Below the pieces are notes generated by a model. It did no database searches and had not been told where the DNA came from. It saw only the letters and a program-made list of their open reading frames with translations. From UBA3775 sp051877895 (GTDB lineage: Bacteria > Bacillota > Clostridia > Lachnospirales > Lachnospiraceae), in assembly GCA_051877895.1 (NCBI GenBank), contig JBJEJI010000081.1, forward strand, positions 1 to 29,881: a DNA stretch of 29,881 nt, given 5' to 3'. The number at the start of each line of letters is the position of its first letter. The stretch's first letter is position 1. Positions 14,645 to 21,629 of the stretch are shown piece after piece. The translations under genes and the position numbers were made by a program.

Positions 14645-15187
14645 TTATTTGAATTCGTTATAAAATGCTTCCTTAACGTCCTTGCTGTTATCACAGATAA
14701 TCAGAACCACATAATTTTCGTTGGAAAAAACTACTGCCGCTTCGCAGCGTTCAACCTGGGAGGGATCGTAGGTGTTAAACTGAATAATCCTGCCCTCAAC
14801 GTGTTTTTCTACTGCTTTTAAGCAGTCCTTTGCATCGTCTTTATCCTTCAGCCTGATTACGGCAATTTCCTCTGCCGTGCCGGTTGCGGCATAGGTCAGA
14901 AAATAATCTTCAACTTTTTCGTAGTCATACTCTGCCAGATAACTGAACAAATCCGGACCGTTTTCATCGCTGCCAAACACCTTGGACATTTCAGGCAAGG
15001 TAGTGTCAGCTGCAAGCATTGCTTCTTCAAGGTCTTTTAAGTCCACTGATTTTTCTGTGTTTTGTTTGTCCCCATCCGTCTTCTGATTATTATTATCGCT
15101 TTCTTCCTTGTTACAGCCTGTGGCAATAAGTGCACAGGCTGCAATAAGAATAAGAAGAAAAACGGTTCGTTTGATTAATTTAAACAT
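14645..15187 (-). CDS. DUF4358 family lipoprotein
   Basis: The 180-residue protein has a lipoprotein signal: basic start, hydrophobic core FLLILIAACALIATG, and Cys25 as the lipidation site. An acidic, Asn-rich linker follows, then a compact domain with MAAADT-type and RLKDKDDAKDCLKAVEKHV segments that fits DUF4358. I know this family as frequent beside MBOAT/DHHW genes in Clostridia; its function is unknown. The start at 15187 follows GGAG by six bases; the ATG at 15199 has no site. The MBOAT gene begins 77 bp after its stop, so it likely opens the acetylation operon. Confidence 0.78.
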   Translation of the reverse strand: MFKLIKRTVFLLILIAACALIATGCNKEESDNNNQKTDGDKQNTEKSVDLKDLEEAMLAADTTLPEMSKVFGSDENGPDLFSYLAEYDYEKVEDYFLTYAATGTAEEIAVIRLKDKDDAKDCLKAVEKHVEGRIIQFNTYDPSQVERCEAAVVFSNENYVVLIICDNSKDVKEAFYNEFK

Positions 15188-15303
15188 TCCACTCTCCATT
15201 CTGATTTTTATGATGCGTTATTTCCTTATAATTGAAGCGTTATCATATTGATGCTGTTTCACAGGAATTCTGCCTCTTTATGTCTCATAAGACCTTATCA
15301 TTT

Positions 15304-16755
15304 TTATCTGTATAGAGGATTTACTACAACTTCATCTTCGATTTCATAATAGAAATCATCGTCATAATCATAATCCCAGTCAAAATCCCAATCACCATCC
15401 CAGTCATCATTCCATTCATTGAAATTATGCTCATCATAGAAATCTTTAAAAGCATTCTCTACAGCGTCATATGCATCCTGAAGATCCTCGTCTGTAATAT
15501 CCTGATAATCAGGGTCATCGTCATAATCGTAGTCATTATTATAGCATTCGAACTGTACATTAAAAATGAGAGTATCTTCATCTGCCATATAGCCTGACCA
15601 GTAAAGGTAAGCGTCCTCTCCGATTTCGGAATTCATTACATACTGGTCAACCTCTTCAAGCATGATCTCTAACTGCTGGTAAACAATATACTTGTCATCT
15701 CCGGTAACCTTGTAGAAAATAGCATCACTTCTGCCGCCTTCGATAAGGTCTCTTAAGCTTTCTGCTGTAGCTTCAAGAGATTCAAACTCCTGTCCGTTTA
15801 CTACCGCATAGCAATATTCAACAGAGGTTGCATTTGGGAAGAAGTTTGTATCCCAATCATGGCCTTCCGCACACATTTCATCTGTCATGTTGAAGTTAGC
15901 ATATCTGACTCCTTCTGCATCCATGTAAAGGTCTGTATGATACCAGTTTCCGTCAAGCTTTACCAAATCCCATGAATGACTTAAATAGGTGTCATGTACA
16001 ACCATACATTCAATGTCAAGCATCTGCATAAAAAGTCTGAAGGTTGTTGCAAAACCTACGCATACTGCCTTTTTATATGTCAGAACTCCTTTTGGGTTAT
16101 CTGCATAAGAACCTGTGGTAGGAATCAGAACTGTGATACCGTCATCATGCTTGATGTTTTCATATATCCAGTTATAAATCGCCTCTTCTTTTTCATAGTC
16201 GGTCATACCTTCTTCAATGACTTCATCAATAACTTCGGCTGCCAGTTCCATTGTTTTTATCTGATCTTCGTCAAGACCGGATGTATCTCCGGATTTATAG
16301 GCATCGGAAATAGCTTCGGTGGATTTAATCATATATTCTCCCCCGATTAATACATCATTTTCTGAACTTGCACCTGTTTCTTCCTCGCCCATCAAGGCTG
16401 AAAGTCTGGTTGTGAAATCAGAAATCTGTACTATCTGCTCGTTCATTTCCGAAAGGGTTTCCTGATATGTTTCGGTGGTTGCGGAAACTGCAGCAACTGC
16501 TGAGGCCAGTTCATCGATTCTTTTATCGCTTTTACTGTCCTTATTCATTACTACCACAATCAGGGCAATCATCACCGCCAGCATAACCACTACAACGGCA
16601 AGAAGTCCAATAACTAAACCATTGCCGCCTTTTTTCGTTTTCTTTCCGGATTTCTTTTTATCATCCGCCTCTTTTACAGTTTCTTCTGCAACTGTTTCTT
16701 TTAAGCTTTCTTCTTCCTGCACCGGTGCAGTGTTTTTTTCTTCATTACTCTCCAC
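15304..16755 (-). CDS. Membrane-anchored transglutaminase-like protein with Asp/Tyr/Trp-rich tail
   Basis: The product (483 residues) has an acidic/Lys-rich cytoplasmic N-terminus, one membrane helix at about 45-70, an extracytoplasmic coiled stretch, and a transglutaminase-like domain with the full triad: Cys232 in KKAVCVGFATTFR, His260 in SHSWDLVKLDG and Asp275 in WYHTDLYMD. The C-terminal 90 residues are extremely acidic and aromatic, ending with repeated WD and YD pairs (for example DDWDGDWDFDWDYDYDDD). I choose GTG at 16755 because GGAGG lies eight bases upstream; ATG at 16770 would leave only about ten leader bases after the promoter and no ribosome site. It may crosslink, cleave or bind cell-wall or surface protein. 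Confidence 0.8.
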   Translation of the reverse strand: MESNEEKNTAPVQEEESLKETVAEETVKEADDKKKSGKKTKKGGNGLVIGLLAVVVVMLAVMIALIVVVMNKDSKSDKRIDELASAVAAVSATTETYQETLSEMNEQIVQISDFTTRLSALMGEEETGASSENDVLIGGEYMIKSTEAISDAYKSGDTSGLDEDQIKTMELAAEVIDEVIEEGMTDYEKEEAIYNWIYENIKHDDGITVLIPTTGSYADNPKGVLTYKKAVCVGFATTFRLFMQMLDIECMVVHDTYLSHSWDLVKLDGNWYHTDLYMDAEGVRYANFNMTDEMCAEGHDWDTNFFPNATSVEYCYAVVNGQEFESLEATAESLRDLIEGGRSDAIFYKVTGDDKYIVYQQLEIMLEEVDQYVMNSEIGEDAYLYWSGYMADEDTLIFNVQFECYNNDYDYDDDPDYQDITDEDLQDAYDAVENAFKDFYDEHNFNEWNDDWDGDWDFDWDYDYDDDFYYEIEDEVVVNPLYR

Positions 16756-16787
16756 TGTTGTGTCCTCCATTGAAATTTTATGGGAAA

Positions 16788-16816
16788 AGTATACTCTCTT
16801 TATATGTAATAAACAA
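16788..16816 (-). promoter_or_regulatory. Sigma-A promoter of the transglutaminase gene
   Basis: Minus-strand TTGTTT (16811-16816) and TATACT (16788-16793) are separated by 17 bp. Transcription should begin near 16781, about 26 bases before the GTG start and just ahead of its GGAGG site. Confidence 0.65.
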
Positions 16817-16888
16817 GACATAAATCCTACAATATAATTTAAATTTATTTAAGAAAGTATTAAATTTAATGACTTCCCCCAAATGAGA

Positions 16889-16915
16889 CAAAAAAAGCGG
16901 CAGATATTCTGCCGC
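16889..16915 (-). terminator. Intrinsic terminator of the sirtuin gene
   Basis: An 8-bp GC-rich stem, GCGGCAGA (16897-16904) with its complement (16908-16915), has a 3-nt loop and is followed on the minus strand by seven T residues (16890-16896). It begins directly after the TAG stop codon, so termination should be efficient and the downstream transglutaminase gene needs its own promoter. Confidence 0.88.
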
Positions 16916-17629
16916 CTAAATATTTTTCAAAACCTCTCCGATTTTCCCATGGATACACAAATCCGCTTTATAATCCATGGCAGTTGCATCTTTATTTATA
17001 AGAACCAGCTTATTTCCCCTGTAGTAATCAATAAAGCCCGCTGCCGGATAAACAGTGAGTGATGTTCCGCCAACAATAAGCACATCTGCGTTGCGGATAT
17101 ATTCAACGGATTTACGAATCACCCGGTCATCCAATCCTTCTTCATAGAGCACCACATCCGGTTTTATGGTCCCGCCACACTCACATTTTGGAACTCCCGG
17201 CGAGTTTAATATGTATGTAATATCGTAAAATCTGCCACAGCGCTGGCAATAATTTCTGAGCACACTTCCATGAAGCTCCAGGACTTCCCTGCTGCCTGCT
17301 TTCTGGTGCAGTCCGTCAATATTCTGGGTGATTACAGCTTTTAACTTCCCTTCCTGCTCCAACTGCGCCAGTTTTATATGTGCAGCATTGGGCTGTGCAT
17401 CCGGGTAAAGCATCTTGTTATGGTAAAAACGGTAGAACTCCTCGGTATTCCTTTTGTAAAAGCTGTGGCTTAATATGGTCTCCGGCGGATAGGCATACTG
17501 CTGGTTATAAAGCCCGTCCGTACTTCGAAAGTCAGGTATTTGACTTTCCGTTGATACGCCTGCACCGCCGAAGAAAACTATATTGTTGCTTTCTTCAATC
17601 CATTTTTTCAGTGTTTCAATTTCTGTCAT
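16916..17629 (-). CDS. Sir2 family NAD-dependent protein deacylase
   Basis: A sirtuin of 237 residues that removes acyl groups from lysine using NAD. Motifs are GAGVS (22-26), IPDFRS, TQNIDGLHQKAG (101-112), the catalytic His120 in ELHGS, a zinc site with Cys128, 131, 149 and 151, and GTSLTVYPAAG. The length and single catalytic domain fit bacterial CobB-like enzymes. The ATG at 17629 is preceded by GGCGG at eight bases; an in-frame GTG at 17638 overlaps that site. It stands alone between spoVAE and the transglutaminase gene, with its own terminator at the stop codon. Its substrates cannot be read from the sequence. Confidence 0.93.
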   Translation of the reverse strand: MTEIETLKKWIEESNNIVFFGGAGVSTESQIPDFRSTDGLYNQQYAYPPETILSHSFYKRNTEEFYRFYHNKMLYPDAQPNAAHIKLAQLEQEGKLKAVITQNIDGLHQKAGSREVLELHGSVLRNYCQRCGRFYDITYILNSPGVPKCECGGTIKPDVVLYEEGLDDRVIRKSVEYIRNADVLIVGGTSLTVYPAAGFIDYYRGNKLVLINKDATAMDYKADLCIHGKIGEVLKNI

Positions 17630-17798
17630 CCTTATCACCGCCCGGTTTCAATTATTGTCTTTTATCCACACCCTTGAAGTTTGAGGATTACAACAACATT
17701 TAATAAACTTTTCTTTTATTGTAAGCCTGTGAAAATCTAAAATCAACTGCAAAGACTGCAAATTCAGATTTTTTTAATGATATTTGTATTCCACTACA

Positions 17799-18152
17799 TT
17801 ATTTTGTCTTAGGGTCTACGAAAAGGCTGGCTATATATCCAAAAACCAGTGCGGCGGAAATTCCCACTGCACCTGCTTTAAAGCCTCCCATAAAAATTCC
17901 CAGAAATCCTTCTTTATCCACCGCTTCTTTCACACCTTTAAATAAAGTATTTCCAAACCCGCAGAGGGGAACATTAGCTCCCGCTCCTGCCCAGTCAGAA
18001 AATGGTCCGTATATACCCAGTGCACTTAATATGGCTCCCGCAATAACCACGATAACCATAATTCGCCCGGGCTGAAGTGTGGTGTGGTCCATTAAAATCT
18101 GTACCACACTGCAGATAAGACCTCCTACTACAAATGCAATTAAATAATCCAT
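17799..18152 (-). CDS. spoVAE: Stage V sporulation protein AE (SpoVAE/SpoVAEb)
   Basis: The small 117-residue membrane protein has about four hydrophobic segments (3-22, 33-50, 78-95, 98-112) and the family stretch GAGANVPLCGFGNTLFKGVKEAV. SpoVA proteins form the channel that moves dipicolinic acid into the developing spore and out again on germination. GGAGG lies five bases before the ATG at 18152. It follows spoVAD by about 100 bp on the same strand, the expected order of the Clostridia spoVAC-D-E cluster, although spoVAC is not present here. Confidence 0.9.
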   Translation of the reverse strand: MDYLIAFVVGGLICSVVQILMDHTTLQPGRIMVIVVIAGAILSALGIYGPFSDWAGAGANVPLCGFGNTLFKGVKEAVDKEGFLGIFMGGFKAGAVGISAALVFGYIASLFVDPKTK

Positions 18153-18253
18153 ACACTCCTCCAATTTCTGTGTTTAAAAAAGTCCCTTTCTCAGCCAATA
18201 CGTCAGCAGAAAGCAGCCTGCTACTCTGCATACATTTCCAAGCAGTTTCATAC

Positions 18254-19348
18254 TCAGTTCTCACTTTCAATAATAACCGCATGGGCAATCCCAGGTATGG
18301 ACTTTCCCTCATGAAAGCTGACAGGACTAAGCAACGCTCCCGTAGGCATGAACAGGATTTTTTTATATTTACCTTTAATCAACTCGGGAATCAGGTATCC
18401 TGTCAATATTGTTGCCGCACATCCACAGCCGGAACCACCGGAATGAGTATCCTGCTCCTGATCATTGAACATTTCAACTCCGCAGTCAAAATGATTTCCT
18501 GAAATATCAAGGCCTTTCGCCTTCATAAAATCCTTTAATATATCTGAACCCACCTTGCCCAGGTCACCTGTTACAATCAAATCATAATCAGCCGGTTTTC
18601 TGTTTGTATCCTTAAAGTGGGCAATAAGAGTATCTGCTGCTGCCGGTGCCATGGCCGCTCCCATATTCATGGAGTCCATTACTCCGTAGTCCACAATCTT
18701 TCCCGTTGTAAAGCCTTTCATTTTCACCTTACGTCCCGGACCATTCTCTCCGGATTTGATATCATTCTTTTTTTCACTTTGCAATTTTTCGCTGTGATTT
18801 TTTTCATAATATTCTTCAGTTGCCAGAATCACCGCACCGCTTCCTGTTACTGTCCATGTAGCTGCCATGGGTCTTTGTGCTCCATAACCTAAAGGAAAAC
18901 GAAACTGTTTTTCTGCTCCGGCAAAATGACTGCTGGTCACGGCAAGTGCCAGATCTGCGAAACCACCATCTATGAGCATTCCTGCCACAGACAGAGATTC
19001 ACCCATTGTGGAGCAGGCACCATATAATCCGAGAAAAGGAACATCAAGCCTTGAAATTCCAAAGGTGGTAGCCATTATCTGACCTAAAAGGTCGCCTCCT
19101 ACCGCAAAATCCAAGTCATCTTTTTTTATTCCCGCATTTGCAATGGCGTGATTGCAGGCTCTTGAAATCAGGTTGCTTTCACCCTCTTCCCAGGAATCGC
19201 CTCCAACCATGGGATCCATACATATTTCATCGAAGCATTTTCCATAAGGTCCCTGTCCTTCTTTTTCTCCCACAACCGAGCCGCAGCCCATAACCACCGG
19301 AGGATTAGTAAACAAAACTGTCTGCGAACCATTTAATTTTGCGCTCAT
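18254..19348 (-). CDS. spoVAD: Stage V sporulation protein AD (thiolase-like)
   Basis: SpoVAD is the dipicolinic-acid-binding, thiolase-fold part of the SpoVA channel complex, on the outer face of the spore inner membrane. Seen here: TNPPVVMGCGSVVGEKEGQGP, VGGDLLGQIMATTFGISRL, LGLYGACSTMGESL with the thiolase-type Cys position, SSHFAGAEKQFRFPLGYG, and the C-terminal HSGGSGCGCAATILTGYL. At 364 residues it is about 20-25 longer than usual, because of a charged insertion after ILATEEYYEKNH (Lys, Glu, Ser and Gly rich, about 183-205). AGGTG precedes the ATG. A sigma-G type promoter lies upstream at 19383-19413. Confidence 0.95.
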   Translation of the reverse strand: MSAKLNGSQTVLFTNPPVVMGCGSVVGEKEGQGPYGKCFDEICMDPMVGGDSWEEGESNLISRACNHAIANAGIKKDDLDFAVGGDLLGQIMATTFGISRLDVPFLGLYGACSTMGESLSVAGMLIDGGFADLALAVTSSHFAGAEKQFRFPLGYGAQRPMAATWTVTGSGAVILATEEYYEKNHSEKLQSEKKNDIKSGENGPGRKVKMKGFTTGKIVDYGVMDSMNMGAAMAPAAADTLIAHFKDTNRKPADYDLIVTGDLGKVGSDILKDFMKAKGLDISGNHFDCGVEMFNDQEQDTHSGGSGCGCAATILTGYLIPELIKGKYKKILFMPTGALLSPVSFHEGKSIPGIAHAVIIESEN

Positions 19349-19382
19349 ATTTCACCTGCCTGTAATTTCTGTAATCTAAAAT

Positions 19383-19413
19383 TAGAATGTACAGAAATTT
19401 TCTTTTCTATTCA
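19383..19413 (-). promoter_or_regulatory. Sigma-G (forespore) promoter of spoVAD-spoVAE
   Basis: On the minus strand TGAATA (19408-19413) and CATTCTA (19383-19389) are separated by 18 bp. They match the forespore sigma-G consensus (GHATR and CATWHTA with 17-18 bp). The -10 lies 35 bp upstream of the spoVAD start, as expected for a late forespore operon. Confidence 0.8.
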
Positions 19414-19424
19414 CATAGAAGTAA

Positions 19425-19453
19425 TTGATTTTTTAATTAAACAGGGATAAACT
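19425..19453 (+). promoter_or_regulatory. Possible sigma-A promoter of cinA
   Basis: TTGATT (19425-19430) and TAAACT (19448-19453) are 17 bp apart, about 60 bp before the cinA start. Each hexamer matches consensus at four of six positions, so this is only a candidate. Confidence 0.3.
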
Positions 19454-19514
19454 AAATTAATCAGACCGGAAAACACTTTGATTTTTTTCTATATCCAAAC
19501 AGGAAAGGCTTTTT

Positions 19515-20027
19515 ATGAACGAATCAATTGAAAATAAACTTGTTTCACTTCTTATAAAAAATAACTTGCGTATTACTTCAGCGGAATCCTGTACCGGTGG
19601 CATGATTGCATCCCACATTGTAAATGTTCCTGATGCGTCTAAGGTTTTCGATGCCGGCTTTGTAACCTATGCGGATTTTGCTAAAACAAAATTTATAAAT
19701 GTTGATTCAAAACTCATTGAAAAATATGGTGTTGTCAGCGAACCAGTGGCTGCCGCAATGGCAGAGGGTGCAAAAGTGCAGGCAGGTGCAGACATCGCCG
19801 TATCCACTACCGGCATTGCAGGTCCCGGAGGTGGAAGTGAAAGCACCCCTGTGGGAACAGTTTGCTTTGGTTTTTATCTAAAAGGAAAGGTTTATACCGA
19901 AACCGTTCATTTCCGGGGAGACCGTATGGATGTGAGAAATACGGCAACTGATTATGCCCTGAACAAGATTTATGATCTGGTTGTCCATGAAGTCAAACTC
20001 GCAAACGCTACGCTTTTTGCTCGTTAA
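19515..20027 (+). CDS. CinA C-terminal-type nicotinamide-nucleotide amidohydrolase
   Basis: The product (170 residues) is the stand-alone CinA C-terminal (PncC) domain, which deamidates NMN to nicotinate mononucleotide in NAD recycling. The catalytic Ser is in TSAESCTGGMIA (about residue 25), with TYADFAK near 51-57, and the phosphate-binding STTGIAGPGGGS at 97-108. AGGAAAGG lies six bases before the ATG. The normal domain ends near YALNKIYDLV; the last ten residues, KLANATLFAR, are encoded entirely by the dispersed repeat at 19995-20045, so the C-terminal extension looks acquired. The gene diverges from spoVAD. Confidence 0.92.
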   Translation: MNESIENKLVSLLIKNNLRITSAESCTGGMIASHIVNVPDASKVFDAGFVTYADFAKTKFINVDSKLIEKYGVVSEPVAAAMAEGAKVQAGADIAVSTTGIAGPGGGSESTPVGTVCFGFYLKGKVYTETVHFRGDRMDVRNTATDYALNKIYDLVVHEVKLANATLFAR

Positions 20028-20045
20028 AAAACTGCACTTCGTGCC
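19995..20045 (-). repeat. Second, truncated copy of the structured repeat
   Basis: On the minus strand this 51-nt stretch matches 3765-3816 almost exactly: GGCACGAAGTGC, six T residues, AACGAGCAAAAAGCG and GTTTGCGAGTTT are identical. The differences are CGG versus AG and one T-to-C change. Similarity stops sharply on both sides. It contains the cinA stop codon and the ten codons before it. The hairpin-rich left part of the first copy is missing here. Confidence 0.85.
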
Positions 20046-20167
20046 ATACGATTATAGCAAATAATTATATTCATGAATTTTTTTATTATTCTTGCAGGAA
20101 TTCTCTTTTCTGAGTCGTATAAAAAATATAAGGATATTTATAAATCATTTTGAATGGAGTGAATATT

Positions 20168-21523
20168 ATGAAAATTAAAAACAGGAAAAACCTTTTTAAA
20201 AAAGCTATCAGCCTTCTTCTCACTGTATCCATGGCAGTAAGTCTGACGGCATGTACCGAAGATGAGGAGCCGAAAACAATTTCGGACTCCGACAATACAC
20301 ATGTTACCAAGCCTTCGGATGCAGACGAAATGCATGCTGTTGACCTGATGAAAGATGTGGAGTCCAACGGTGAGGAGGGAAAAGCATCGGATGAAGCGTT
20401 TATAACTTCCGGTATGGAACTGTCCCTTGCGCTGTTTAAGGCTTCTGCAGGAAAAACCCGTGATGAAAATGTTTTTATTTCTCCTCTGTCCATACAACTG
20501 GCACTTGTCATGACCGCAAACGGAGCAGACGGGGATACCAGAGAAGAAATGGAAACACTTCTTGGCGGCAGTCTTTCGATTGAGGACCTGAATGAATATC
20601 TTTGCTGGTATATTAACAATCTGCCGGCCTCGGGAAAATGCAAAATTAATATAGCGAATTCCATCTGGTTTAAAAATACCGACAGTGCCCTGTATGTGGA
20701 GCCTTCATTTCTGCAGACTAACGCAGATTATTACAATGCCCGGATTTATGAAGCACCATTTGACGAGCAGACTCTTGAGGATATAAATAACTGGGTTGAT
20801 TCAAATACAGACGGAATGATTGACAAAATAATCGAAAATATTCCTGAGGATGCTATTATGTATCTGATTAATGCCATCGCTTTTGATGCTGAGTGGGCAT
20901 CTCCTTATGAAGAAAATTCGATTTTGGAAGACGAAAGTTTTACCTCTGTTTCGGGAGAAGAGCGTAAGGTGGAAATGATGTATTCTACCGAATCCGGCTA
21001 TCTTAATGATGGAAGTGCAACCGGTTTTCTTAAAAACTATGCAGGCGGAAACTACAGCTTTGCTGCTTTGCTTCCAAATGAGGATGTTGATATTTATGAT
21101 TATGTTGAACAGCTTTCCGCTGAAAGTCTTCTTGATACTCTGGAAAACTGTTCTTACGAAACCATTCATACAGCATTACCTAAGTTCAGCTACGAGTATT
21201 CACTGAACATGAATGATATTCTTATGAGCCTTGGAATGCCTCTTGCATTTAATCCTGAAAAAGCCGATTTTTCCGCACTTGGAAAATATGATAACGGAAA
21301 TATTTATATTGGTAATGTTCTCCACAAAACCTTTATCTCCGTAGACGGACTGGGAACAAAGGCCGGTGCTGCAACCTTGATTGAAATGAAATGCGAGACT
21401 ACTTCAATTGATGAACCAGAACCTAAATATGTAATTCTTGACCGTCCTTTTGTTTATATGATTATTGATAATGAAACAAATCTTCCTGTTTTTATGGGAA
21501 TAGTAACTGATATTACCGAATAA
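20168..21523 (+). CDS. Lipoprotein serpin (serine protease inhibitor family)
   Basis: The product (451 residues) has a lipoprotein signal with lipobox LTAC (Cys29), an acidic linker to about residue 75, and a complete serpin domain with NVFISPLSIQLALVMTANGA, NSIWFK, LINAIAFDAEW and the C-terminal DRPFVYMIIDN. The reactive centre loop keeps an inhibitory-type hinge, GTKAGAAT at 396-403; counting from it places P1 at about Glu410, next to Cys409. Serpins trap proteases by loop insertion, so this one may guard the cell surface. GGAG lies eight bases before the ATG; the TTG at 20150 lacks a site. It is monocistronic, ending at a hairpin terminator. Confidence 0.93.
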   Translation: MKIKNRKNLFKKAISLLLTVSMAVSLTACTEDEEPKTISDSDNTHVTKPSDADEMHAVDLMKDVESNGEEGKASDEAFITSGMELSLALFKASAGKTRDENVFISPLSIQLALVMTANGADGDTREEMETLLGGSLSIEDLNEYLCWYINNLPASGKCKINIANSIWFKNTDSALYVEPSFLQTNADYYNARIYEAPFDEQTLEDINNWVDSNTDGMIDKIIENIPEDAIMYLINAIAFDAEWASPYEENSILEDESFTSVSGEERKVEMMYSTESGYLNDGSATGFLKNYAGGNYSFAALLPNEDVDIYDYVEQLSAESLLDTLENCSYETIHTALPKFSYEYSLNMNDILMSLGMPLAFNPEKADFSALGKYDNGNIYIGNVLHKTFISVDGLGTKAGAATLIEMKCETTSIDEPEPKYVILDRPFVYMIIDNETNLPVFMGIVTDITE

Positions 21524-21548
21524 TCTTTATGGGAGAGTAAAATATATT

Positions 21549-21616
21549 AAAGGGGCAGAGAGTCCTGATATCCCACCTGTCTGACAGGAAGGATAACAGG
21601 ACACTCTGTCCCTTTT
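21549..21616. terminator. Bidirectional terminator between serpin and ABC permease genes
   Basis: AAAGGGGCAGAGAGTCCTG (21549-21567) pairs with 21597-21615 along 19 positions, with one G-T wobble and one A-A mismatch. A second small hairpin, CCTGT-ctg-ACAGG, sits in the loop. The plus strand ends CCCTTTT; the minus strand ends CCCTTTAATATATTTT. It lies between two convergent genes and can serve both. Confidence 0.85.
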
Positions 21617-21629
21617 CGATTTACTTCTG

